DNA of 12,554 bases from Lachnospiraceae bacterium. Lineage in GTDB: Bacteria > Bacillota_A > Clostridia > Lachnospirales > Lachnospiraceae. Below, piece by piece: positions 5,676 through 12,554 of this stretch. The notes below the pieces were generated by a model that was not told where the DNA came from, searched no databases, and saw only the letters and a list, made by a program, of their open reading frames with translations. Location: positions 1-12,554 of the forward strand of contig JAFUEG010000217.1 in the NCBI GenBank assembly GCA_017464045.1, in the 5' to 3' direction. Every line of letters begins with the position of its first letter. Positions within the stretch are counted from its first letter, which is position 1. Made by a program: the position numbers and the translations under genes.

Positions 5676-6527
5676 TTATTCCTTCTTAAGATTAACATCC
5701 AACTGATTATATGGTATCTCAATGCCATGTTCATCAAATGCATATTTTATAGCTTCTGTTATTTCCCATTTTGCATTCCAATAATCAGCAGCATCAACCC
5801 AACACCTTGCTCCGATTTTGATAGAGCTTTCACCCAATGAATCAACAAATACATTTACAGCTCTGTCTTTAAGTCTGTATTCTGAAGCCTCAAGTATTCC
5901 CAAAAGAATTTCCTTAACAGCCTTTATATCCTGATTATACGATATGCCAAAAGTCAGATCCAGCATACGACATTTGTTGGCTGTAACATTGGTGATGGAA
6001 TTATTGGTTATATTTCCGTTTGGTATGACAATCTGCTTATTGTCATAGGTTCTTAACTTTGTATAAAAGATATCAATTGACTCTACAGTACCCTCACACT
6101 TTTTATCATTTTCAATTATATAATCGCCAACCTTAAATGGCTTCATGATTAGTATGAGTACACCGCCCGCAAAATTAGCAAGACTTCCCTGAAGTGCAAG
6201 ACCTATAGCCAGACTGGCTGTTCCAAGTATTGTAACAAGTGAAGTTACCTGAAAACCAACCATAGCCGCAGCCATTATTATTATGATTGCATATATCACT
6301 ATCTTAATCAGCGAAAGTAAAAAACCCGAAACGCTGGTGTCAAGCTTTGTCTTATCAAAGGAACGTTTAATAAGCTTGAGTATAAGCTTTGCAACCTTAA
6401 ATGCTATAAATAAAAACACAAGCATAATCGCAATCTGTAAAAGCTTATCCAAAAACCATTCAACGACCTTGTCCATATAAGCTTCAAATTTTGATACATC
6501 AGCATTATTAATATCTGCAAGAATCAT
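5676..6527 (-). CDS. mscS: Small-conductance mechanosensitive channel, MscS family
   Basis: A 283-residue protein of normal MscS length. It has three membrane segments at about 28-50, 69-90 and 94-125. The third contains the Ala/Gly-rich pore helix and gate (LGTASLAIGLALQGSLANFAGG), followed by the beta-domain motif KPFKVGDYI (129-137), the conserved IPNGNITNNSITN (168-180) and a C-terminal alpha/beta domain ending near 283. These channels open on membrane stretch and release solutes after hypo-osmotic shock. An in-frame ATG at 6557 lies upstream, but AAGGAG sits 7 bases before the ATG at 6527, inside that longer frame, so the start is MILADINN. It is transcribed alone: the CobW operon has its own promoter and glgB is separated by 160 bases. 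Confidence 0.95.
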   Translation of the reverse strand: MILADINNADVSKFEAYMDKVVEWFLDKLLQIAIMLVFLFIAFKVAKLILKLIKRSFDKTKLDTSVSGFLLSLIKIVIYAIIIIMAAAMVGFQVTSLVTILGTASLAIGLALQGSLANFAGGVLILIMKPFKVGDYIIENDKKCEGTVESIDIFYTKLRTYDNKQIVIPNGNITNNSITNVTANKCRMLDLTFGISYNQDIKAVKEILLGILEASEYRLKDRAVNVFVDSLGESSIKIGARCWVDAADYWNAKWEITEAIKYAFDEHGIEIPYNQLDVNLKKE

Positions 6528-6534
6528 AAAACAT

Positions 6535-6540
6535 CTCCTT
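6535..6540 (-). promoter_or_regulatory. Ribosome binding site that fixes the mscS start
   Basis: AAGGAG on the minus strand with a 7-base gap to the ATG at 6527. It argues against the upstream in-frame ATG at 6557. Confidence 0.8.
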
Positions 6541-6616
6541 AAATCAACACCAAGCATTTTATGTGCTCTTATAAATCTTAGTATACATTTTTAAAACAAA
6601 AAATATCAGTTTAAAA

Positions 6617-6660
6617 GCGACAAATCAGGAATATTAAAGCTGCAATCCCCTCTTTGTCGC
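6617..6660 (-). terminator. Hairpin downstream of glgB, probable terminator
   Basis: GCGACAAA (minus strand, 6653-6660) pairs perfectly with TTTGTCGC (6617-6624) around a 28-base loop that can itself partly fold (AGGGGATT against AATATTCC). The stem is followed by TTTTAAA and later TTTTTT (about 6598-6604). It begins 27 bases after the glgB stop. The large loop is atypical for an intrinsic terminator. The stretch from here to mscS shows AT-rich sequence with a TATACT (minus) that could be a -10 but lacks a clear -35. Confidence 0.45.
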
Positions 6661-6687
6661 CTAATTTTCATATATTCAAACATTAAA

Positions 6688-8895
6688 TTACTTATCTGAT
6701 TTCTTTTTAAATACTGTAATTGAAAGTGGCGGAACAGTAACAGATATATAGTGATCCTGTCCGTCACACTCTGCCTTCTTAGCCTGCTTGGCTGTCTTGT
6801 TATGTCTTCCCTCACCACCAAACTTCACATTGTCACTCGAGAAAATCTCCTGCCATTTGCCGCCTGTCGGTGTTGCGAGCTTGTAGCTCTTATGTGCCAT
6901 AGGAGTAAAGTTGCATATAATAACAAGCGTATCCTTTGGATTATTACCCTTTCTCATAAAGGACAAAAGACTTGTATTGGCACTGTTACAGTTAATCCAT
7001 TCAAAGCCCTCAGGCTTATTGTCAAGCTCGTATAAAGCAGGTTCAGTCTCATAAAGCTTATTTAATTCCTTAACATATCCCTGCATATATACATGAGCAT
7101 CAAACTCAAATAATGACCAGTCAATTTCAGTTGCCTCGTTGAACTCTGTAAACTGAGCAAACTCCTGTCCCATAAACAAAAGCTTCTTGCCCGGATGAGT
7201 CATCATATATCCATAGGCAACTCTCAGATTGGAGAACTTATCCTCATATCCGCCCGGCATCTTTTCTATCATGGATCCCTTTTCATGTACAACCTCGTCA
7301 TGAGAAAGCACAAGAATAAAGTTCTCACTGTATGCATAAACCATACTGAAGGTCAGATTGTTATGATGATACTTTCTGTAAAGCGGATCGTACTTAATAT
7401 AGCTTAAGAAATCATTCATCCAACCCATATTCCACTTGTAATCAAAACCAAGTCCACCCTCTTCAACAGAATGAGTCATCATCGGCCATGCAGTGGATTC
7501 TTCGGCTATCATAAGAACTCCCTTATGAAGCTCGTGCATCTTCTGATTAAGTTCCTTAATCATATCTATAGCCTCGAGGTTTTCATTGCCGCCATAAATA
7601 TTTGGAAGCCACTCTCCGCCATTTCTTCCATAATCAAGATAAAGCATGGAAGCTACAGCATCCATACGGATACCGTCAATATGATATTTATCTGCCCAAT
7701 AAAGAGCATTTGCAATAAGGAAATTCCTTACTTCATTTCTTCCATAATTAAAAATGTATGTTCCCCAGTGCGGATGTTCTCCACGCCTTGGATCCTCACA
7801 CTCATATAAAGGTGTTCCGTCAAATCTTCCGAGTCCATGCTCATCCTTAGGAAAATGTGCCGGTACCCAGTCAATGATTACACCGATACCCTTGCTGTGA
7901 AGATAATCTACAAAATACATAAAATCAGCAGGCTCACCATATCTTGAAGTCGGAGCATAGTAACCGGTAACCTGATATCCCCAGGACGGATCAAAAGGAT
8001 GCTCCATAATAGGCATAAGCTCAACATAATTATAATTCATCTCATTAAGATATTCTGCAAGCTTTCCTGCTATGTCACGATAATTGAAAAACTCTCTTCC
8101 GTCATCCGGTCTCTTCCATGAGCCGATATGCATCTCATAGATAGACATAGGCTTTGAAAAAGAAGTGTTTTCCTCTCTGTCACTTATCCATTTACTATCC
8201 TTCCATTTGTAAGAAAGGTCTACAATCTTTGATGCATTTGCAGGTCTTACTTCACTTGAAAATGCATATGGATCGCTCTTCATAAATACCTTGCCGGACT
8301 TTGCCTGTATCTCGTATTTGTAAATCTCGCCGACATATTTTCCAGGTATGAAAAGTTCAAATATACCTGAATAATCAAGCTTTCTCATAGGATGGCGTCT
8401 TCCATCCCAATTGTTGAAGTTACCAACAACAGAAACTCTGTCAGCATTTGGAGCCCATACTGCAAAAAGAACACCTTCGATACCATCAACTACCATAGGA
8501 TGAGCACCCATTTTTTCATAAATGTTGTAATGCTCGCCCTCGTTAAAAAGACTGATATCAATCGGATCAATCACAGACTCAAAAATATACGGATCGATAT
8601 AGGTAAGCTCCTGTCCGTCTTCAAACTTTACATCAAGCTTATAATCAAATCTCTTTTTATCTTTAATAACAACAGAATAAAATCCTTCTACTCTGTCAGA
8701 CACCAAGGTGTATTTCTTACGTGTTGCCGTGTCTATGGCACTTACTACCTTTGCACCCGGAAGATACGCATTGATATAAACATCATCTATACATTCATGC
8801 ATACCCAGGATGTGATGAGGATTGTTATGAATGCCCTTAACAAGAGCATCAACCTCCATCCAGTTTATAGCAAATACCTCTTTTCTTTTGGACAT
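6688..8895 (-). CDS. glgB: 1,4-alpha-glucan branching enzyme
   Basis: A 735-residue protein matching full-length bacterial GlgB. It makes alpha-1,6 branches in glycogen by cleaving and transferring alpha-1,4 chains, in the cytoplasm. An N-terminal domain (~12-115) precedes a CBM48 domain (~138-225, FAVWAPNADRVSVVGNFNNW), then the GH13 barrel (~250-620) and a C-terminal beta domain. Catalytic residues are the nucleophile Asp412 (GIRMDAV), acid/base Glu465 (AEES) and Asp533 (SHDE). VELMPIMEHP (291-300) and the DWVPAHFP block (342-349) are typical. The start has GAGGGGGA just upstream, overlapping the stop of the DUF1015 gene 14 bases away. It is the last gene of an operon with a P-loop kinase-like gene and the DUF1015 gene. 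No glgC, glgA or glgP is nearby, so glycogen synthesis must be completed from elsewhere. Confidence 0.98.
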   Translation of the reverse strand: MSKRKEVFAINWMEVDALVKGIHNNPHHILGMHECIDDVYINAYLPGAKVVSAIDTATRKKYTLVSDRVEGFYSVVIKDKKRFDYKLDVKFEDGQELTYIDPYIFESVIDPIDISLFNEGEHYNIYEKMGAHPMVVDGIEGVLFAVWAPNADRVSVVGNFNNWDGRRHPMRKLDYSGIFELFIPGKYVGEIYKYEIQAKSGKVFMKSDPYAFSSEVRPANASKIVDLSYKWKDSKWISDREENTSFSKPMSIYEMHIGSWKRPDDGREFFNYRDIAGKLAEYLNEMNYNYVELMPIMEHPFDPSWGYQVTGYYAPTSRYGEPADFMYFVDYLHSKGIGVIIDWVPAHFPKDEHGLGRFDGTPLYECEDPRRGEHPHWGTYIFNYGRNEVRNFLIANALYWADKYHIDGIRMDAVASMLYLDYGRNGGEWLPNIYGGNENLEAIDMIKELNQKMHELHKGVLMIAEESTAWPMMTHSVEEGGLGFDYKWNMGWMNDFLSYIKYDPLYRKYHHNNLTFSMVYAYSENFILVLSHDEVVHEKGSMIEKMPGGYEDKFSNLRVAYGYMMTHPGKKLLFMGQEFAQFTEFNEATEIDWSLFEFDAHVYMQGYVKELNKLYETEPALYELDNKPEGFEWINCNSANTSLLSFMRKGNNPKDTLVIICNFTPMAHKSYKLATPTGGKWQEIFSSDNVKFGGEGRHNKTAKQAKKAECDGQDHYISVTVPPLSITVFKKKSDK

Positions 8896-8909
8896 TTATT
8901 CTTCCCCCT

Positions 8910-10139
8910 CTACAGTTTGTGGATAAATATACCACTCCTTAGCTTTGGTTCAAACCATGTAGATTTAGGCGGCATCAGCATACCAGCATCTGCTACCGAA
9001 AATAATTCATCTATTGATGTCGGATACATCGAAAATGCAATCTCCATATCCTGACTTACTCTTCTTTCGAGCTCTTTTAATCCCCTTATTCCGCCTACAA
9101 AATCTATCCTTTTGTCAACCCTTGGATCATTTATGCCAAGCACTGGTTCCAAAAGATTATTCTGTAAAATAGATACATCAAGTCCAAGCACCGGATCATC
9201 TACTCTTAAATCATCCTTTGCAGTAAGCTTGTACCACTTGCCCAAAATGTACATACCAAAGGTACATTTTTCCTCAGGCTGATACATATCCGCCTTTTCC
9301 TCAACATCAAATTTATCCTTGACCTTGTCCATAAATTCATCAAAGGAAAGGCCATTTAAATCCTTTACAACTCTGTTATACGGAAGTATCTTAAGCTGGT
9401 CATGCGGAAAAAGCACAGAAAGGAAATAATCCGATTCTCTGTAATCTGCATCCGGATTTTCATTTCTTCTCTTGATACCCACCTTAACTGCCGAAGCAGC
9501 TCTGTGATGTCCGTCTGCAATATAGATATCAGATAATTTCTCAAATTCATTTCTTATGGTTTCTATATCATTATCATCAGAGATAATCCAGACAGAATGA
9601 CCTATACCATCGTCAGAAACAAATGAATAAACAGCTTCAGTCTGCTTAACCTTATCTACTATTTCATCGATTGCTTTCTTGGCACGATACGCAAGGAAAA
9701 TAGGACCTGTCTGAGCATTACACACATCTACATGTGTAATTCTGTCAATCTCCTTTTCCTCTCTTGTGTTCTCATGCTTTTTAATCACACCGGATATATA
9801 ATCATCAATAGATGCACATGCAACGATACCTGTCTGGGCACGTCCATCCATAACAAGCTCATATATATAATATACCGGCTTATCCTCTTTTATATACTCA
9901 CCTCTTTCAATCATGCCATCCAAAAGTTCCTTTGCCTTGGCATAAACCAAAGGTGAATACATATCCATATCATCATCAAAAGCAGTCTCTGCTCTGTCAA
10001 TTCTTAAAAATGATAGAGGCTTTCCTGCAACCGCTTCCTTTGCTTCCTGTCTGTTATATACATCGTAAGGAAGAGCTGCTACCTCATCAACTATATCAGT
10101 TCTCGGTCTATATGCCTCAAACGTTTTTACAAGTGCCAT
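8910..10139 (-). CDS. DUF1015 family protein (COG4198), function unknown
   Basis: A 409-residue soluble protein of normal length for DUF1015. Conserved-looking blocks are AALPYDVYNR (21-30), KHENTREEKEIDR (121-133), ADGHHRAASA (208-217), LPYNRVV (252-258) and a C-terminal MPPKSTWFEPKLRSG (389-403). The DGHHR motif recalls the DGHHR/GERR signature of the ParB/sulfiredoxin superfamily, which includes serine kinases; a phosphotransferase role would be conjecture. Genes of this family are often placed beside serine-biosynthesis genes in Firmicutes. Here it sits between a P-loop kinase-like gene (4-base gap) and glgB (14-base gap). Its ribosome binding site (AGAGG) lies inside the end of the upstream gene, suggesting translational coupling. 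Family call is firm, function is not. Confidence 0.85.
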   Translation of the reverse strand: MALVKTFEAYRPRTDIVDEVAALPYDVYNRQEAKEAVAGKPLSFLRIDRAETAFDDDMDMYSPLVYAKAKELLDGMIERGEYIKEDKPVYYIYELVMDGRAQTGIVACASIDDYISGVIKKHENTREEKEIDRITHVDVCNAQTGPIFLAYRAKKAIDEIVDKVKQTEAVYSFVSDDGIGHSVWIISDDNDIETIRNEFEKLSDIYIADGHHRAASAVKVGIKRRNENPDADYRESDYFLSVLFPHDQLKILPYNRVVKDLNGLSFDEFMDKVKDKFDVEEKADMYQPEEKCTFGMYILGKWYKLTAKDDLRVDDPVLGLDVSILQNNLLEPVLGINDPRVDKRIDFVGGIRGLKELERRVSQDMEIAFSMYPTSIDELFSVADAGMLMPPKSTWFEPKLRSGIFIHKL

Positions 10140-10143
10140 ATCA

Positions 10144-10710
10144 TTATCCTCTGATTGCCTTTACTGCTGCGTCAATTGATTTCTTATAATCCTCTTCTGA
10201 AGAATTATTGAATACAAACAGGTCAGGAATATTATCCGGCTGTTTGAAATTCTGAGTTGCAACATACTCATCCCAATGCTCAAGCTTCCATGCATCTCTG
10301 TCAGAAGCACGCTTTATCATTCTCTGATGAGCAACCTCTATATCAGTATGTACCCAAACCACGAAAAGCTCGGCATCCTTTTCCGCAAGCTTGGCTCTGA
10401 GCTTTTTAAGGTATTCATCATCTCTGATTTCCTCCGTAAAAGGAGCATTGATGAGAACTGTATCGTTATAATCAAGTGCTTCAAATGCTATATCAAGCAC
10501 TGCATAATATTCATAATCTCTAATTTCTCTCTGGAAGAAATCCGACGACCTGTTGTACTCTTCACCAGCCACCTTGAAAATCTGCTTCGATAAAACAATC
10601 AAAGTATCCTTGTCAAGATATACGCAATTTGTAAGAGCCTTAGCGAGCTTCTTTGAAATAAAAGTTTTGCCGCAAGCAGGCGGTGATGTAACTAAAATCA
10701 ACTTCTTCAT
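10144..10710 (-). CDS. P-loop NTPase, small-molecule kinase-like (AAA_33 type)
   Basis: A 188-residue protein. Walker A is SPPACGKT (9-16). A strand-2 motif LDKDT (32-36), INAPF (87-91) after a second hydrophobic strand, and a C-terminal lid-like stretch with HQRMIKRASDRDAW (128-141) match the layout of nucleotide, shikimate or zeta-toxin-like kinases. The substrate cannot be told. It has no second domain or antitoxin partner. The start has GGGAGG 10 bases upstream. It is first in the operon with DUF1015 and glgB, behind a good promoter. Its last codon and stop overlap the ribosome binding region of the DUF1015 gene. Whether it acts on sugars is untested. Confidence 0.75.
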   Translation of the reverse strand: MKKLILVTSPPACGKTFISKKLAKALTNCVYLDKDTLIVLSKQIFKVAGEEYNRSSDFFQREIRDYEYYAVLDIAFEALDYNDTVLINAPFTEEIRDDEYLKKLRAKLAEKDAELFVVWVHTDIEVAHQRMIKRASDRDAWKLEHWDEYVATQNFKQPDNIPDLFVFNNSSEEDYKKSIDAAVKAIRG

Positions 10711-10755
10711 TTATAATGTGCCTCCCGAAATAATATTATCCCATAAAATACTATT

Positions 10756-10784
10756 ATTTTAACACAAAAGTTTGTCTGAAACAA
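10756..10784 (-). promoter_or_regulatory. Promoter of the kinase-DUF1015-glgB operon
   Basis: On the minus strand TTGTTT (10779-10784), 17 bases, TAAAAT (10756-10761), with TGT directly before the -10 (extended -10). The start point would be near 10749, giving a ~40-base leader. Confidence 0.6.
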
Positions 10785-10830
10785 CCTAAAATAATAAAAG
10801 TTTTATATTGTTTTTGTCCTATGTGATTTT

Positions 10831-11541
10831 CTATCCAATATTATTTACAATACCAACGGATATATAATTATCAATAATTGCTGCAAGGTCACTACCTTTT
10901 TCAGCCTCCCAGATCCTTTTGGGAATAATGTTATATTCATATACGCCATCTTTTACAATCTCTTCAGTATATCCATCATCATAAAAGGTGTCCGTTGAAA
11001 CCCTGCAATCTCTTTTTATACCCTTACAATTCTCTGATTTACATGCAGGAAAATTAATATTCCAAATCTTATTCACGCCCAAAGGCTTATTTATATATTC
11101 TTCAATTAATCCATAAAGATACTTATCCACAACCTCGCCGTATTCAAATGTTCCCTGTGAAAAAGCTATAGCATGAACACCAAACAACGAAGCCTCCATA
11201 GCTGCTGCAACGGTTCCCGAATATTGAATGTCCCTTGAAATGTTGTATCCGTCGTTAATACCGGCAAGCATTACATCAACTTTCCCCTCTAAAAAGCCTG
11301 CTAAACAAACACGTGCAATATCCGCAGGTGTACCGTTACTTTTATATGCATCGACCCCATCAACCGGAAAATTACACCTTGAAATTCTTATAGGCTTTCC
11401 ATATGTCATAGAGTGTGATATACAGCTTCTTTGTCCATCAGGTGCCACAACAAAGACATTTCCGAACCTTTTTGCAGCCTTCGCAAGCTTGACAATCCCT
11501 ACAGAATCAATTCCGTCATCATTTGTAACTAAAATATTCAT
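10831..11541 (-). CDS. surE: 5'/3'-nucleotidase SurE
   Basis: A 236-residue protein, usual for SurE. The metal-binding residues are visible: Asp8-Asp9 in TNDDG, Ser39 in APDGQRS, Asn96 in GINDG. The conserved SGTVAAAMEA block (108-117) and SNGTPAD (68-74) are also present. Known members are cytoplasmic divalent-metal phosphatases that dephosphorylate nucleoside monophosphates and short polyphosphates. Start has GAGG 9 bases upstream. The gene has its own TATAAT box and is followed after 120 bases by the kinase operon promoter, so it is likely monocistronic. In many bacteria surE lies with pcm or nlpD/rpoS; that context is absent here. Confidence 0.96.
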   Translation of the reverse strand: MNILVTNDDGIDSVGIVKLAKAAKRFGNVFVVAPDGQRSCISHSMTYGKPIRISRCNFPVDGVDAYKSNGTPADIARVCLAGFLEGKVDVMLAGINDGYNISRDIQYSGTVAAAMEASLFGVHAIAFSQGTFEYGEVVDKYLYGLIEEYINKPLGVNKIWNINFPACKSENCKGIKRDCRVSTDTFYDDGYTEEIVKDGVYEYNIIPKRIWEAEKGSDLAAIIDNYISVGIVNNIG

Positions 11542-11569
11542 ATAATTTTACCTCAATAGATTTATTAAA

Positions 11570-11598
11570 ATTATAACCATCTGATTTTTAACAAAAAA
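11570..11598 (-). promoter_or_regulatory. Probable surE promoter
   Basis: A perfect TATAAT at 11570-11575 on the minus strand, 28 bases before the ATG, with only a T-run (TTTTTT, 11593-11598) at the -35 position, spacing 17. It lies just after the terminator of the upstream GNAT gene. Confidence 0.5.
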
Positions 11599-11608
11599 TA
11601 AAATTACC

Positions 11609-11639
11609 CAGAGTGGGAAACCAAAGTTTCTCCACTCTG
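11609..11639 (-). terminator. Intrinsic terminator of the GNAT gene, possibly bidirectional
   Basis: CAGAGTGG-GAAAC pairs with GTTTC-TCCACTCTG, about 13 pairs with one bulge and a 4-base loop. On the minus strand the stem is followed by GGTAATTTTATTTTTTG; on the plus strand by AGTTTTTT. It sits 11 bases after the GNAT stop. Confidence 0.75.
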
Positions 11640-11650
11640 AGTTTTTTCGT

Positions 11651-12277
11651 TTAGAATATCTGTCCCGGAAGCTTTAGCTTTTCCTTATACTGAAAGTTCT
11701 TATCAAACTCTTCCACAGCTTCATCACTCACGTAATAACCCTGCGGTGTCTGATATACACCGGTGATACCGTCAAGGTATCCCGGAATCAATTCCTTACA
11801 AAGAAAGAATGATGCATCCGCATCTTCCGGCAAATCATGATATCTGATACCGAATTTACTTGAAAAGTCAAATCCGCTCTTGCCATAAAAGTCAATATTA
11901 CCCTCAAACAAAACCGCCCCAAAACCAAGCTCTTTTGCCTTATTTAAAGAGTAATCCAGCAAGATTTTACCATAGCCTTTACGCTTTAATTCAGGAATAA
12001 TTCCTATCGGTCCCATGGTAAGAACATCAATCCTTCTTCCGTCATCCGAATCAATAACAGTCCTCATAAACATATTCTGTCCAATCAGCCTGCCATCCTT
12101 TTCCATGACAAAATCAAGTTCAGGAACAAACGCCGGATCATCACGAAGCACATGTATCACATAGTGCTCACTGCACCCCGGACGGTACACGTTCCAAAAC
12201 GATTCCCTGACAAGATTTTCAACTTCTCTGTAATCCTTCTTTTCTTCCAAACGAATTATGTAGTCATTTTTATTCAT
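11651..12277 (-). CDS. GNAT family N-acetyltransferase
   Basis: A 208-residue single-domain protein. The acetyl-CoA-binding motif A is at about 88-108 (MGPIGIIPELKRKGYGKILL), preceded by a strand with RLIGQNMF (63-70) and followed by GFGAVLFEGNIDFYGKSGF (118-136), the usual motif B end. It resembles the COG3153-type predicted acetyltransferases. The substrate is unknown. A ~70-residue C-terminal extension (140-208) follows the GNAT fold. Start has GGAG 8 bases upstream. The ATG overlaps the stop codon of a 17-codon leader ORF (TAATG), implying translational coupling. The gene ends just before a good terminator. Confidence 0.88.
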   Translation of the reverse strand: MNKNDYIIRLEEKKDYREVENLVRESFWNVYRPGCSEHYVIHVLRDDPAFVPELDFVMEKDGRLIGQNMFMRTVIDSDDGRRIDVLTMGPIGIIPELKRKGYGKILLDYSLNKAKELGFGAVLFEGNIDFYGKSGFDFSSKFGIRYHDLPEDADASFFLCKELIPGYLDGITGVYQTPQGYYVSDEAVEEFDKNFQYKEKLKLPGQIF

Positions 12278-12330
12278 TATTTATTCTCCGTTCCACTCCG
12301 GTCGGTGCAGAACAGATGTCCACCGGACAT
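12277..12330 (-). CDS. Putative 17-residue leader peptide translationally coupled to the GNAT gene
   Basis: An ATG at 12330 is preceded by AGGAGG (12338-12343) with an ideal 7-base gap, a better site than that of the GNAT gene itself. The frame reads MSGGHLFCTDRSGTENK and stops at TAA, whose last A begins the GNAT start codon (TAATG). The ATG lies inside a strong hairpin. Composition gives no clear amino-acid-sensing run. Expression is inferred from signals only; it might be a by-product of an interspersed repeat. Confidence 0.45.
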   Translation of the reverse strand: MSGGHLFCTDRSGTENK

Positions 12331-12338
12331 CTTGCACC
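12304..12338 (-). promoter_or_regulatory. Hairpin enclosing the leader-peptide start codon
   Basis: On the minus strand AGATGTCC pairs perfectly with GGACATCT around a 3-base loop, extended by GGTGCA with TGCACC across a 4-base bulge. The stem contains the ATG of the leader ORF and touches the last base of its Shine-Dalgarno sequence, so it could block initiation. I have an impression that similar hairpins recur in related genomes, but cannot verify it here. Confidence 0.65.
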
Positions 12339-12373
12339 CTCCTGAAAACTTATGACCTAAAGTTGCTATAAAG

Positions 12374-12408
12374 CGGGAGGTTTGTTTTGACTGACAGCAA
12401 ACCTCCCG
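12374..12408 (-). repeat. Perfect 11-base-pair hairpin upstream of the GNAT leader
   Basis: CGGGAGGTTTG pairs exactly with CAAACCTCCCG around a 13-base loop. On the minus strand it is followed by CTTTATAG, not a proper T-run. It could be the terminator of a gene lying beyond the right edge, or an attenuator/5' leader hairpin of the GNAT transcript. Confidence 0.6.
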
Positions 12409-12554
12409 GTTATGCCACAGTCTCCATTGTGTTTTACTTTATCAAACAGAACTCTCCTTAAAATAAAAATATTTATAATCAAACCCGAAAGTTTAATCAT
12501 TTATTATACATCTCATATACTCGAATGTATTATATCAGAGTATATATAATAAAG
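12409..12554. other. AT-rich non-coding end of the window
   Basis: No gene is seen. On the minus strand there are two TATAAT hexamers (12503-12508 and 12529-12534), either of which could start the GNAT transcript, but the first lacks a -35 and the second would need sequence past the edge. An AAGGAG (12454-12459) precedes only a three-codon TTG frame and a distant five-codon ATG frame, so it starts nothing convincing. An imperfect ATATACTC/GAGTATAT dyad lies near the right edge. Confidence 0.4.

Noticed and set aside
6606..6821. A 71-codon minus-strand ORF downstream of glgB
   Set aside because: Overlaps the end of glgB in another frame and runs through the terminator hairpin.
8392..9054. A 220-codon plus-strand ORF
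   Set aside because: Lies opposite glgB and the DUF1015 gene, with no recognisable domain.
10144..10710. Zeta-type toxin of a toxin-antitoxin system
   Set aside because: The P-loop layout is similar, but no antitoxin gene adjoins it and it is in an operon with metabolic genes.
12434..12445. A TTG-initiated mini-ORF behind an AAGGAG (12454-12459)
   Set aside because: Only three codons; the next ATG is 26 bases from the AAGGAG and gives five codons. Noted as a possible relic only.

Overview
The window reads as chromosomal DNA of a low-GC Firmicute, most likely a gut or rumen member of the Lachnospiraceae. The reasons are AT-rich intergenic DNA, strong AGGAGG-type ribosome binding sites, protein types common in that family (a giant CoA-dehydratase activase, CobW/DUF1980 proteins, a DUF1015 protein) and dense non-coding palindromic repeats. 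The species is inferred and not established. No phage, plasmid, transposase, CRISPR, rRNA or tRNA signal was seen.

Layout: the left edge holds the 3' end of one plus-strand gene, the C-terminal ~284 residues of an acyl-CoA dehydratase activase-type protein. Every other gene is on the minus strand. Between the activase gene and the convergent htrA gene lie ~730 bases filled by a nested palindromic repeat. A perfect 27-base inverted pair starts just after both stop codons and encloses two ~300-base imperfect palindromes of one repeat family and a small hairpin. Next (right to left in transcription) come a membrane-anchored HtrA protease with an apparent operator/promoter, a block of three copies of a ~65-base repeat, and a two-gene CobW-type GTPase operon. 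One of these GTPases carries a very large His/Asp/Glu-rich metal-binding insert; the other is fused to a DUF1980-like domain. A small MscS-type channel gene follows.

The right half holds an apparent three-gene operon: P-loop kinase-like protein, DUF1015 protein and glgB (glycogen branching enzyme). Its genes are separated by 4 and 14 bases and preceded by an extended -10 promoter. Then come surE (5'-nucleotidase) with its own -10 box and a GNAT acetyltransferase. The GNAT gene is preceded by a 17-codon leader ORF whose stop overlaps the GNAT start, and whose own start codon lies inside a hairpin.

The coding content is mostly housekeeping: envelope protein quality control, metal handling, osmotic protection, glycogen synthesis and nucleotide turnover. 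The less ordinary material is the repeat structure between genes, the hairpin-gated leader peptide, the paired CobW proteins (one lacking the CxCC metal site) and an uncharacterised DUF1015/kinase pair tied to glgB. I found no convincing new defence or mobile system.
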